A stretch of 64,000 bases of DNA from Oscillospiraceae bacterium (GTDB lineage: Bacteria; Bacillota; Clostridia; Oscillospirales; Ruminococcaceae). The notes under the pieces are model-generated. The model did not search any database. It saw nothing but the letters and a program-made list of their open reading frames with translations, and was not told the DNA's origin. Below, one piece after another: positions 19,587 through 28,985 of the stretch (position 1 is the first letter of the stretch; each line of letters begins with the position of its first letter). The translations under genes were made by a program, and so were the position numbers. Where the stretch lies: positions 1 through 64,000 of the forward strand of contig WQXO01000010.1 of NCBI GenBank assembly GCA_009784825.1. Reading direction: 5' to 3'.

Positions 19587-20536
19587 ATACGTATTTCTCC
19601 CACATATTTCATTATATCGTCTCTCATGCGGATTGCCTCACGATATGCCGCTTTTGCGTAATCGTGTTCGTCGCAGTTTTCTTTTTTATATGCGGCGATT
19701 ATTCCCCTTGAGCTGTTGACAATGCCGCCTAAGCCGTTTTTATCGAATGCTGCCGCCAAGTCTTGTGCTGTTCCGCCTTGTGCCCCGTAGCCCGGAACTA
19801 AGAAGAACGTGTTCGGCAGTTTTGCACGAAGCTGTTTAATCTGTTCGGGATAAGTCGCACCCACAACCGCACCTACGCCGTTATACATGTATTTCCCGGG
19901 TAAGTCTTCTCCCCATTTCGCAACCATATCCCCCATAATCTCGTAGACTGCTTTGGATTCCGCTTCCGGCGAAGCCGGCATGCCACAGGCGGTTCGCCTG
20001 TCTTGTAGTTCACCGGAGGAGGGATTTGATGTTTTTACAAGGACGAAAATGCCTTTGTCATTGGTTTTGCAGGTGTTTATAAAAGGCTTGACCCCGTCCG
20101 TCCCTAAGTAGGCGTTTACGGTGAGTGCGTCGGCTTGGAAAGCACTGCCTCCTAAGAAAGCAGTTGCATACGCCTCGGCGGTTGAACCTATGTCACCTCG
20201 CTTGGCATCGGCGATTATGAACATTCCCTTGCTTTTTGCATATTCGGTGGTTTTTACGAAGGCTTTGACCCCCTCAACACCTAAGGCTTCATAAAAAGCT
20301 AATTGCGGCTTTACTGCGGGGACAATCCCGTAAAGCTCATCAATCAGCCCTTTGTTGAATTTATAAACGGCTTTCGCCATACCCTTGGGGTTTTCCCCGT
20401 ATTTGTCATATGCCTTTTGTTTAATGAATTCGGGGATTAAGTCTAACGACGGGTCTAACCCTACTACTGACGGGTTCTGTGTTTTTACGATTTTTTCGAT
20501 AAGTCGGTCGAGTGACATATGCCCTCCTTTGTTCAT
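19583..20536 (-). CDS. pyrF: orotidine 5'-phosphate decarboxylase
   Basis: SVVGLDPSL, FIIADAKRGDIGSTAEAYA, VKTSNPSSGE. Confidence 0.95.
   Translation of the reverse strand: MNKGGHMSLDRLIEKIVKTQNPSVVGLDPSLDLIPEFIKQKAYDKYGENPKGMAKAVYKFNKGLIDELYGIVPAVKPQLAFYEALGVEGVKAFVKTTEYAKSKGMFIIADAKRGDIGSTAEAYATAFLGGSAFQADALTVNAYLGTDGVKPFINTCKTNDKGIFVLVKTSNPSSGELQDRRTACGMPASPEAESKAVYEIMGDMVAKWGEDLPGKYMYNGVGAVVGATYPEQIKQLRAKLPNTFFLVPGYGAQGGTAQDLAAAFDKNGLGGIVNSSRGIIAAYKKENCDEHDYAKAAYREAIRMRDDIMKYVGEIRI
19961..20001. repeat. paired GC-rich palindromes inside pyrF
   Basis: GCTTCCGGCGAAGC and CAGGCGGTTCGCCTG; encode an extra segment RRTACGMPASPEAES. Confidence 0.6.
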
Positions 20537-20700
20537 ACAGTGTATATTATGCAGGATTTCAAAAACCCTCGCGTGCGGGTGCGTGCGTTTTATTAATATA
20601 AATCTTATTATAATATTTATAATATATAAAGCGAGTGTGAAAAATTAGTCAAATTTGCGGTGCATATTAATGCATAAATGTTGCATAATGCTGTATAATG

Positions 20701-21969
20701 TTATTTATCTTCATAGACGATTTCGCCGTTTACCAATGTGTATTTTATTCTGCCTTTGACCCTCATTCCTTTAAAGCAGGTGTTTTTTGATTTGGAGTGC
20801 AGTTTTTCGGGGTTGACCACCCATTGTTTATTTAAGTCAAACACTGCTATGTCCGCCATGCCACCCGCTTCTAAGCCGCCTGTGCCTATTCCTAAGATTC
20901 GGCGGGGGTTTATACAAAGCAGTCTGACGATTTTCATAAGCGGCAGCTTGCCTGTGTGGTAGAGCCGTGTTAATGTGACGGGGAGAAGCGTTTCTAAGCC
21001 GATTACACCGTTGGGGGCAGAGTGGAAGTCCGACTTTTCATCGGGGGTGTGGGGGGCGTGGTCGGAGGCAATACAGTCAAACACGTCATTGCATAGGGCT
21101 TTTGTGATTTCCATAACGTCCTCAAATTCACGAAGAGGGGGGGACATTCTGTAATCTGCGTCCTGCTTCATCAGCGAGTCCTCGGTTAGGGTGAAATAAT
21201 GCGGTGTGGTGTCACAGGTTGCCATTATTCCACGCTCGGTGAACGCTTTTATATAAACTGCCGCTTCTTTAGTTGATACGTGGGTTATATGAATAGAAGC
21301 CCGTAGGTCGTGGGCAAGGCACATGTCACGCAAGACCATGATATTCTCGCTTGAGCGGCTTACTCCCTCAACTTCTAACTTTTCTGAGATTTTTCCCTCG
21401 TTTATTATACCTTTTCCGGTTATATCAAGGTTTTCGCAGTGTGAAATTACTTTTAGCCCTGCCGCACGTGCTTTGACCAACGCTTCTGACATTAAACGGG
21501 CGTTTTCCACCGGTCTGCCGTCGTCCGAGACTGCGACTGCTCCCGCTTTCCTCAGCTCCTTGAAGTCGTTGAGTTTTTTGCCCTGCAGCCCTTTTGTGAT
21601 GGAGGCACATACGTAAATCTTGACCTTTGAGGCTTTGCCCCGCTCGATTATGTCCCGAATTATCTCGGGTGTGTCGATTACAGGAGATGTATTGGGCATA
21701 CATAAAACAGCGGTTACTCCGCCTGCCGCCGCCGCCTCGCCTCCGGAAATCAAGTCCTCCTTATGGGTTTGACCCGGGTCACGCAGGTGGACGTGCATGT
21801 CGCATATTCCGGGGATTACCGTAAGTCCTGTGCAGTCGATTGTTTTGTCTGCAGGGAAATTTATGTCCTTAGCAATGATTGAGATAAGCTTGTCCTCGAT
21901 TAGAATATCGAAAACGCCCTCTCGGCTCTTGCCGTCAACTATGTAGCCGTTTTTGAGTAATACGGTCAT
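20701..21969 (-). CDS. pyrC: dihydroorotase
   Basis: DMHVHLRDPGQTHKEDL, SDDGRPVENARLM, CIASDHAPH. Confidence 0.97.
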   Translation of the reverse strand: MTVLLKNGYIVDGKSREGVFDILIEDKLISIIAKDINFPADKTIDCTGLTVIPGICDMHVHLRDPGQTHKEDLISGGEAAAAGGVTAVLCMPNTSPVIDTPEIIRDIIERGKASKVKIYVCASITKGLQGKKLNDFKELRKAGAVAVSDDGRPVENARLMSEALVKARAAGLKVISHCENLDITGKGIINEGKISEKLEVEGVSRSSENIMVLRDMCLAHDLRASIHITHVSTKEAAVYIKAFTERGIMATCDTTPHYFTLTEDSLMKQDADYRMSPPLREFEDVMEITKALCNDVFDCIASDHAPHTPDEKSDFHSAPNGVIGLETLLPVTLTRLYHTGKLPLMKIVRLLCINPRRILGIGTGGLEAGGMADIAVFDLNKQWVVNPEKLHSKSKNTCFKGMRVKGRIKYTLVNGEIVYEDK

Positions 21970-22079
21970 CGTCTGCTCCCCACATCAATCAGTACACAAA
22001 TCAATTAATTATACAACATTTCAATTAGTTTTGCAAGATAAATTTTTAGTTTTTTATAATTTTTTTATTTTTACCAAGA

Positions 22080-22137
22080 CCACCCCGTCCGCTGACGCGT
22101 CCACCCCTCCACGGAGGGGAATTGCAGGGTGCAAGCG
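22080..22137. repeat. CACCCCTCC-family dispersed repeat
   Basis: CCACCCCGTCCGCTGACGCGTCCACCCCTCCACGGAGGGGAATTGCAGGGTGCAAGC. Confidence 0.6.
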
Positions 22138-22240
22138 TGAAAGTTTTCCTGCTGTTCACGATTGTGATTTGTTCTGCACCGGTACACGGGAAACAGTGTA
22201 GATGTTATTATTTACAGCAAATTGCACTATATAATTCGCA

Positions 22241-22286
22241 GGCGAACGCACGATAGGGCGGCAATAGCCGTCCCGTGGGCGTTCGC
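22241..22286. repeat. structured inverted repeat
   Basis: CGAACGC (22243-22249) ... GCGTTCG (22279-22285) with nested GGGCGGC/GCCGTCCC. Confidence 0.5.
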
Positions 22287-22381
22287 AAGCCACTCCGGCG
22301 TTTGAGGAGTGTGTTTTTGTTACTTTTTGCACAAGCAAAAAGTTAAAGAGGGCGTGAAGGAAACACCTGTACCGAAGTCAC

Positions 22382-22408
22382 GGGACGCCCGGGTGTGCGT
22401 CCCCTACG
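22382..22408. repeat. CCCCTAC-family palindrome
   Basis: GGGACGCCCGGGTGTGCGTCCCCTACG. Confidence 0.55.
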
Positions 22409-22512
22409 GGGGCAAATTACATAGATTGTCTTCCTATTTCTGTAAATTTTCAATTTGCTATATGAATTTTTGTGTTTTTATAGTATAATAGATATACGTG
22501 TTTGACATTTAA

Positions 22513-23007
22513 GTGACGGGAGATATGACTATGATTGGTTTTAGGGTTGGTTTCGGGTATGACGTCCACCGGTTCGCTGAGGACAGGCAGTTAGTCCTCG
22601 GGGGGGTGGAGGTTCCTCATTCTCACGGGCTGCTCGGACATTCTGACGCTGATGTACTTATTCACGCAGTTATGGACGCTTTATTGGGGGCGGCTGCGTT
22701 GGGTGATATTGGGACGCTGTTTCCGCCGTCTGACGAACGCTTTCGGGGGGCAGACAGTGCGGTTTTGTTGGGGGAGGTCGTTGCACTCCTCGCAAAACAC
22801 GGCTGGGCAGTCGGGAATATTGATACTGTCATAATTGCGGAAGCCCCTAAAATGGTTGGGTATGTTAATAAAATGCGTACCAATATTGCGGGGATTTGCG
22901 GTGTTGGTGTGAACTGTGTCAGCGTTAAGGCTACCACCGAGGAGGGGTTGGGGTTAAGCGGTAACGGAATAGGTGCAAATTGCGTTTGCCTATTATATAG
23001 AAAATAA
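22513..23007 (+). CDS. ispF: 2-C-methyl-D-erythritol 2,4-cyclodiphosphate synthase
   Basis: VGFGYDVHRF, GHSDADVLIHAVMDALLGAAALGDIG; start could be 22525 or 22531. Confidence 0.95.
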   Translation: MTGDMTMIGFRVGFGYDVHRFAEDRQLVLGGVEVPHSHGLLGHSDADVLIHAVMDALLGAAALGDIGTLFPPSDERFRGADSAVLLGEVVALLAKHGWAVGNIDTVIIAEAPKMVGYVNKMRTNIAGICGVGVNCVSVKATTEEGLGLSGNGIGANCVCLLYRK

Positions 23008-23100
23008 TTTTTTCTGAGGGGTTAAGAAATTGGTGGGAGCGGACGATAATACTTGTGGAAAGATTTTTTTGGGAAAGAAATTTTTAGTTTGTAGAAGGAG

Positions 23101-23397
23101 GTGTGCATTATGGAAATAAATAAAATTAACAGAAATGTACTGAACACCTATAAAAATATTTCAAGTGCCAAGCCATCTGAAAAGAAAGACGGCGGTGCTA
23201 AGCCGAATGTCGATAAAATAGAAATCGACTTTGAACGTGATTTCGCTAAGTTAGCTAACGCCGCTAAGTCGAATATTGCGGGCAGGCTTGACGCTGAGGC
23301 GAATTTGGCGAGAATTCAACAGCTTCAAAAGGATTATGAGGGGGATAACTGCCCTGTTTCCGTTGAAGCAGTCGCTGAGTCAATTAAAGGGGAATAG
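23101..23397 (+). CDS. flgM: anti-sigma-28 factor FlgM-like
   Basis: Small protein at head of flagellar operon with FlgM-like C-terminal pattern. Confidence 0.7.
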   Translation: MCIMEINKINRNVLNTYKNISSAKPSEKKDGGAKPNVDKIEIDFERDFAKLANAAKSNIAGRLDAEANLARIQQLQKDYEGDNCPVSVEAVAESIKGE

Positions 23398-23408
23398 TGC
23401 ATTATTTC

Positions 23409-23456
23409 GGGCGAACAGGAGGTTGATTTATCAAACTCTTATGTTCAGCCCCTACG
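23409..23456. repeat. CCCCTAC-family palindrome (long imperfect hairpin)
   Basis: GGGCGAACAGGAGGTTGATTTATCAAACTCTTATGTTCAGCCCCTACG. Confidence 0.55.
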
Positions 23457-23474
23457 TTAGTTGGAGGAAATAAA

Positions 23475-23954
23475 ATGAACAATACCCAAGCACTCGAAAT
23501 AGTGGAGTTCCTCGGGAAGTACAATGAGCATTTCACGGAGCTTTTTGTGTTTTTGGGCGAGAAGCAAAACAAGGTCTTAGCTGATGATATTCTTTGGCTG
23601 CATGAATCGCTTACCACCGAGCAGAAGTTAGCGATGATGGGCAATTCGTTAGAGAATAAGCGGCTTGAAATGATGGAGCGGTTAGGGTTCAGCGAGTATA
23701 CCTCCTCTAAGCTGCTTGAAATATGTCCGGAGGAATTCCGGGGCAGATTGAAATTAGAATGTACTAATATAGAAAATACAATCGGGAAGATTAAACAGTT
23801 AAACGCCGATATACTCGAAACAGTCGAGAAGAAAATGGCGGCGGCAGAGGGGTTCTTAAGAGATAAAGGTATTTTAGCAACCGACGTTTATGATGAAGCA
23901 GGGGCAAAGCACAGGCTGAATAACCCCGATGATGATATAATAGGCAGTGTTTAA
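23475..23954 (+). CDS. FlgN-like flagellar chaperone
   Basis: Helical protein between flgM and flgK. Confidence 0.55.
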   Translation: MNNTQALEIVEFLGKYNEHFTELFVFLGEKQNKVLADDILWLHESLTTEQKLAMMGNSLENKRLEMMERLGFSEYTSSKLLEICPEEFRGRLKLECTNIENTIGKIKQLNADILETVEKKMAAAEGFLRDKGILATDVYDEAGAKHRLNNPDDDIIGSV

Positions 23955-23981
23955 GTTAATTACGATTAAGGAGATTGAATT

Positions 23982-25805
23982 ATGCGTCCGACATTTTTAG
24001 GGCTTGAGGTTTCTAAGCGGTCTATTCAAATGGCACAGAAAGCACTCGATATTACAGGGAATAATATGGGTAATGCCGGGGTGAAGGGTTTCACTCGTCA
24101 GCGGATTGACACATCCTCCCTGTATATCAGTTCATATACATATTGGCAGACACGGCTGTCTAAGCTTTCATTGGCAGGGCAGGGCGTTACTGCTTTCGGC
24201 GTTTCGCAAATCCGTAACGGTTACTTAGACAAACGCTACCGTGATATGGCACCTGAAGCGGCTGAGCATGATACTAAGGTGAAAATCCTTAAGGAAATCG
24301 AGACGTCGTTGGACAACATCGATAACTTCGGGCTTTTAGCCGCTTTCGATAAATTAAAATCCACCATGGCACAGGTTTCCCTTGTTTCTCCGGACGCAAA
24401 GGACATGTGCAGTCTTGTTCGTAATGAAGCGGTGAACATCTGCTCCATGCTTCGTTCGTATAATACCGACCTTGAAAGATTAATCGAGCATAACTTGGTT
24501 GAGCTCAAAAACTCCATAAATAGTGCGAATGTTCTTATTGAGAAAATCGTTGAATATAACAAGACCATTGTTGATGAATATGCTTCCACCGATATTCACC
24601 GCATGAGAAGCGGTAAGGGCGTTTCTGAGTATGGGCCTTTGGAATTGTTAGACCAGCGGAACCTCCTCTTAGATGAGCTTGCGAAATACGGAAACATCTA
24701 CGTTTCTGAAAATGTGGACGGCTCTGTTAAGGTTACTATGGGCGGTACTACCATTATCGACGGTAAGTTCAGCGAGAATATCGTTATGCTGAAATATGAG
24801 GATTATAATGCGGCAGTGCTTACTTTCTCAAACGGTGCTGAGTTCAGACCCGCTTCCGGTGAGATTAAAGCATACGTCGATATGTTAAACGGGCAGGGAC
24901 CATATTCTGTGGGTAGATTCCAGAGTTCGGAATATGGAATTCCTTATTACAGAAATGCACTTAACGCTTTCGCCGAGCAGTTCGCTAATTTAATGAACGA
25001 TACCAACGGCGTTACCAGAAGATATGATACTTATACACCCGATATGGCTGCATTAGTCGACGGTGAGGAATACAGCATTGATATTACACTCAGCGGTGTT
25101 ACAAGAAGCATTACGTTTTTGGCAGGGGCTGACGCAGATGAATCAATTATTAATATGCGTGACGCTATCAACGCCGGTTTCGGCTCGAGAATTGCCGTGG
25201 ATGATACCGGAGCGATTATCGCCAATCCGGATTCTGCCACCATATCTGTGGCTGTTACTGCGGGGCATGTTAATGCGGCGGGATTAAACGTAGTTCGGGA
25301 TACTGTTACTGCTGTTGATGAAACAAGAAGATTGATTACGGCGATTGATACCACTTACGGAATTACTGCGGCGAATATCCGTGTTTCTGACAATTGGATG
25401 GATAATTCGCTTATGATTGGCGAGACCTATAACCAAATTACCGGGCGGTGGCAGGTCAATAACTTAGACGGCACTAACCTGCATAGGTTTGTTCAGGCAC
25501 TTGAAAATCCTCGTGAGTGGGGGCGGGCAAGGGATTTCACCGGTACTGTGTTCGAGTATTTAATGTTCCTCAGCAACCGGATGGGACAGAGCATAGACTT
25601 CATGGAGAACCAGTTTGATGTGGTTATGGACACCATTAATACATTATTAGATAACCGTGATGCGATTTCTGCTGTTTCGGACACCGAGGAAGGCATTAAT
25701 ATGATGACCTATCAAAAATGGTATAACGCTTCTGCGAGAATAATGACTACCTTAGATGAAGCACTTGATGTAGTTATAAATCGTATGGGACGAGTGGGAC
25801 TGTAG
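23982..25805 (+). CDS. flgK: flagellar hook-associated protein 1
   Basis: N-terminal ALDITGNNMGNAGVKGFTRQRID; C-terminal MMTYQKWYNASARIMTTLDEALDVVINRMG. Confidence 0.95.
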   Translation: MRPTFLGLEVSKRSIQMAQKALDITGNNMGNAGVKGFTRQRIDTSSLYISSYTYWQTRLSKLSLAGQGVTAFGVSQIRNGYLDKRYRDMAPEAAEHDTKVKILKEIETSLDNIDNFGLLAAFDKLKSTMAQVSLVSPDAKDMCSLVRNEAVNICSMLRSYNTDLERLIEHNLVELKNSINSANVLIEKIVEYNKTIVDEYASTDIHRMRSGKGVSEYGPLELLDQRNLLLDELAKYGNIYVSENVDGSVKVTMGGTTIIDGKFSENIVMLKYEDYNAAVLTFSNGAEFRPASGEIKAYVDMLNGQGPYSVGRFQSSEYGIPYYRNALNAFAEQFANLMNDTNGVTRRYDTYTPDMAALVDGEEYSIDITLSGVTRSITFLAGADADESIINMRDAINAGFGSRIAVDDTGAIIANPDSATISVAVTAGHVNAAGLNVVRDTVTAVDETRRLITAIDTTYGITAANIRVSDNWMDNSLMIGETYNQITGRWQVNNLDGTNLHRFVQALENPREWGRARDFTGTVFEYLMFLSNRMGQSIDFMENQFDVVMDTINTLLDNRDAISAVSDTEEGINMMTYQKWYNASARIMTTLDEALDVVINRMGRVGL

Positions 25806-25807
25806 GC

Positions 25808-25930
25808 AATTAATAATTAATAATTAATAATGAATAATGGTGGTGTCGCCTGCGGCGACGGATTTCAAATAAAAATCTTTGCGGACGCAAATACCATAAT
25901 TATTAATTATTACTTATTCATTATTAACTA
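25808..25930. repeat. MITE-like element copy A
   Basis: AT-rich inverted ends (TTAATAATTAATAATGAATAAT / TTATTCATTATTAA), core GTGTCGCCTGCGGCGACGG and ATCTTTGCGGACGCAAATACCA shared with 52141-52262. Confidence 0.75.
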
Positions 25931-25954
25931 ATAAAAACCGGAGGTTTTATTGAT

Positions 25955-27490
25955 ATGGCAAGTATGAGAATAACAGGTTCAACCGTTATAAGGCGTTATG
26001 TGAATAACCTTGAGCGGAACTTTTACAAAAAGAACCAGTCTGAAAACAGAATTACCAGTGAGCGTAGATATACCAGAGCCAGCCAAAGCCCGCTTGAAGC
26101 TGTTAAGGCTTTGAAGGTGCGTAAGGCTATGTCGGAGGTAGAAACCTATCAAAGAAACCTCGAGACGGCTGCCGGTATTTATGATACTGCACAGCACGCT
26201 GTTGTTCAGATTTCCGGAATATTGCAGAACGTTCAAGAAAAGCTGATTGCTGCCGCTCACGGAACATATGCTGTTCATCCCGATAAGCAGATATTAGCTA
26301 CGGAAATTGAGGAAAGTGCCAGTGAAATGGTTCGTTTAATGAACCTGATTGTTGCTGACAGAAGAATATTCGGCGGTGTCAACAACGAAGAACAGGCTTA
26401 TAAAATAGAGGACGGGATTGTTTTTTATAACAATGTTCCCGTGAACAGACACCAAGACCCCACCGCTTTCCCGTTCAGCACCACCTCGTTCTTAGATGCG
26501 GGATTAGGTATGGCGTTCTTAGACCCTTATACCATTGACCCGCAGACCGCTATTCCCGTGACCTTCAACGGTGCGGAAATACTCGGCTCGGGATTAGGCG
26601 GCAACCTGTATACCTTAGATTTTTCCGCTTTCGGGAATAGTGTTTCGACGTTCGGGTTCGACAGCTCTTTAGATGTGTTTACCTTTGACGCAGAGGTAAA
26701 CGGGTTGGCAGGAACTATTATAATCGACAACACCTCCGGTACTCCCGTTGTGGGAGGTTCCTTAGCACCCTTTGTGACAGTTACCGAGGACGCAGGCAGG
26801 CTCATCATAAGCTCCACAGATAATGCAAATACACTGAGCGTTACAAATTCTGCAGGGGCACCGGGGTTCGCCGCAACAACCGATACGGTTTCGGATGTTG
26901 AGAGAGTTTACAGCTTTGTAGTCACACTCGGAAATAATCGGCAGGAGATTAATATTCAGGTTGAGCCGGGTGACACAGAGGAGATTATTCGTAATAAAAT
27001 TAACACCGAGTTATTTGCGGCAGGGTATGGCGATACGGTTAGATTAACCGAGAGCGGTATGTTCGTTTCACGAGCAAGTCCTTTGACCGAGTTCACCATT
27101 GCCGACAACCCGAATTTACAGCAGAGCCTTATTACTGAACAGCCCAGCGGTTATCCGCTTAATATCATTCAATTGACCTTAGATGCGGCGAAGTCCGCTC
27201 GGGCGGGAACAGATGACCAGACTGCTTTATATGCGGATTTGCTGTTCGCTTCGCAGAGCTTCCTCTCGCTTTCGATTGCTAAAATCGGTTCGGAACAGAA
27301 GTTCATCGAGTTTAACCAGGAAAGACTTGACAATAACCTGCTCAGTCTTAAAGAACAGCAGAACCTCTTAGAGTTCGTTGACTTAGGTGAAGAAGCGACA
27401 AGATGGAAAATGCTCGAAATGATTTACAACGCTACTCTTCAAATGAGTGTCACCACCGTCCCGCAGTCGATATTTAATTTCATGAGATAG
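25955..27490 (+). CDS. flgL: flagellar hook-associated protein 3
   Basis: N- and C-terminal flagellin-like regions; follows flgK. Confidence 0.88.
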   Translation: MASMRITGSTVIRRYVNNLERNFYKKNQSENRITSERRYTRASQSPLEAVKALKVRKAMSEVETYQRNLETAAGIYDTAQHAVVQISGILQNVQEKLIAAAHGTYAVHPDKQILATEIEESASEMVRLMNLIVADRRIFGGVNNEEQAYKIEDGIVFYNNVPVNRHQDPTAFPFSTTSFLDAGLGMAFLDPYTIDPQTAIPVTFNGAEILGSGLGGNLYTLDFSAFGNSVSTFGFDSSLDVFTFDAEVNGLAGTIIIDNTSGTPVVGGSLAPFVTVTEDAGRLIISSTDNANTLSVTNSAGAPGFAATTDTVSDVERVYSFVVTLGNNRQEINIQVEPGDTEEIIRNKINTELFAAGYGDTVRLTESGMFVSRASPLTEFTIADNPNLQQSLITEQPSGYPLNIIQLTLDAAKSARAGTDDQTALYADLLFASQSFLSLSIAKIGSEQKFIEFNQERLDNNLLSLKEQQNLLEFVDLGEEATRWKMLEMIYNATLQMSVTTVPQSIFNFMR

Positions 27491-27493
27491 TGG

Positions 27494-27537
27494 GATTATT
27501 CATTCATTATTAATTATTCATTATTAATTATTAATTA
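27494..27537. repeat. partial AT-rich MITE-like end
   Basis: TTATTCATTCATTATTAATTATTCATTATTAATTATTAATTAG. Confidence 0.5.
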
Positions 27538-27555
27538 GAAAAAGGAGGGCTCGCC

Positions 27556-28164
27556 ATGAGTAACCCTAATTTATTAGAAATTAACACCGTTCCGATTAAA
27601 ATTGAGATTAATGTTACCCGTGCGTCCCTCGAAAGCCCGGGTAAGAAGCTCCCTCGTATGAATGTTCGTACCGAGAAGGGCGGCTTCCGCATGGAGGCAA
27701 GACCGGCTAAGCTGAACATTGATACTTATGCGGCACGCTCAAGCATGGGGTATGGAAATTATAACCTTTCCGACTTCTACAAGAACGAAGCCAACAGAGG
27801 TATTCGCTTGTCTTATCAAGGGGTTGCGAAAATGGTCGAAAACGGCAACGCTTTGGGGCGGGGTTCGTCTCCTGTGGAAATTGCCGTTCAAAATGAGCGG
27901 GCAGGGTATTCCATTCAAACAGTCATGGAGTATATTCCCAAGACCGGCCCTGATTTCTCTTATGAAGAGGGAGTTCTGCACATTGATTATCAAGTAGACG
28001 ACAGTATGGTTGATTGGGAGAATTTGGAGGCTTCACGCTTGATATTTAATCCGGGGACTGTCGAAATAAGTGTGGCACAGTTACCGCAAATCGAAATAAG
28101 ATATGTGGGTGAGCCGATTTATGTTCCTCCCAGTGCTAACCCCAACTATGTTTCCAGAGCTTAA
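27556..28164 (+). CDS. DUF6470-type (YviE-like) flagellar-locus protein
   Basis: Position between flgL and fliW. Confidence 0.65.
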   Translation: MSNPNLLEINTVPIKIEINVTRASLESPGKKLPRMNVRTEKGGFRMEARPAKLNIDTYAARSSMGYGNYNLSDFYKNEANRGIRLSYQGVAKMVENGNALGRGSSPVEIAVQNERAGYSIQTVMEYIPKTGPDFSYEEGVLHIDYQVDDSMVDWENLEASRLIFNPGTVEISVAQLPQIEIRYVGEPIYVPPSANPNYVSRA

Positions 28165-28212
28165 GTATTGTTTTGGCATTTTTATAAAGTTTCGTAACGC
28201 CCTTGGGGGCGA

Positions 28213-28267
28213 ACCACCCCGCCGGCAAGCCGGCACCCCTCCAAGGAGGGGATGGCAGGCTGCAAGC
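28213..28267. repeat. CACCCCTCC-family dispersed repeat
   Basis: CCACCCCGCCGGCAAGCCGGCACCCCTCCAAGGAGGGGATGGCAGGCTGCAAGC. Confidence 0.6.
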
Positions 28268-28290
28268 AAAAAAATGGAGATTTAATGTAA

Positions 28291-28743
28291 ATGATTAAGA
28301 TAAATACAAGAGATTTTGGTGAGATTGAGGTTAATGAGGACGATATTTTCACGTTTCCGACAGGAGTTTTCGCTTTCGAGGAAACACGGCATTTCGCCTT
28401 GTTCAGCCCCCTCGGTGAGGATGTTTACCCTAAGTGGTTGCAATCAACTGACGCGATTACCCCTTGTTTTATCGTGTTTGACCCTACGATTATTGCTGAG
28501 GATTATGCCACATCACTTAACCCTGCAGAGGAAACACTTTTGAAAATTAAAGACGGCTCTGAGGTTCGGCTTTTAGTCATTGCTACAGTTCCTGAGGATT
28601 ATAAAAAAACCACTGTTAATATGAAATCGCCGATTATTATAAACGTCAAGGAAAAATTAGCGGCACAGGTTATATTGCCGAATAATTATGAGTTCAGATT
28701 ACCCATTTACGTCGAAGCAGGGGAGAAAGCGGGGGCTGACTGA
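28291..28743 (+). CDS. fliW: flagellar assembly factor FliW
   Basis: FGEIEVNEDDIFTFPTGVFAFEE; adjacent to csrA. Confidence 0.92.
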   Translation: MIKINTRDFGEIEVNEDDIFTFPTGVFAFEETRHFALFSPLGEDVYPKWLQSTDAITPCFIVFDPTIIAEDYATSLNPAEETLLKIKDGSEVRLLVIATVPEDYKKTTVNMKSPIIINVKEKLAAQVILPNNYEFRLPIYVEAGEKAGAD

Positions 28744-28985
28744 TGCTCGTGATTACTCGAAAAACCGATGAGGGGATTATTATTTCCGATAACATCGAGA
28801 TTACTATTTTAGAGATTACTAAGGACAGAGTTAAAATAGGGGTCAACGCCCCTAAGGATATTAAGATAATACGGCATGAGCTGTTGGCGGCTCAAAACGC
28901 AAACATGGAGGCTTCTAAGGCTGTTCCCGAAAATGCATTAAAGGCACTTTTAAATACCAAGAAAGGTAATGGACAAAATGATTAA
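28743..28985 (+). CDS. csrA: carbon storage regulator
   Basis: MLVITRKTDEGIIISDNIEITILEI. Confidence 0.97.
   Translation: MLVITRKTDEGIIISDNIEITILEITKDRVKIGVNAPKDIKIIRHELLAAQNANMEASKAVPENALKALLNTKKGNGQND

Noticed and set aside
20661-20700. TGCATA-like tandem motifs after pyrC as a possible CRISPR or iteron array
   Set aside because: Units are short, irregular and AT-rich, with no regular spacers and no cas or rep genes; no CRISPR array seen anywhere in the window.
28291-28985. fliW-csrA overlap as a novel regulatory pair
   Set aside because: FliW-CsrA partner switching next to flagellar genes is established in Bacillus and relatives; ordinary here.
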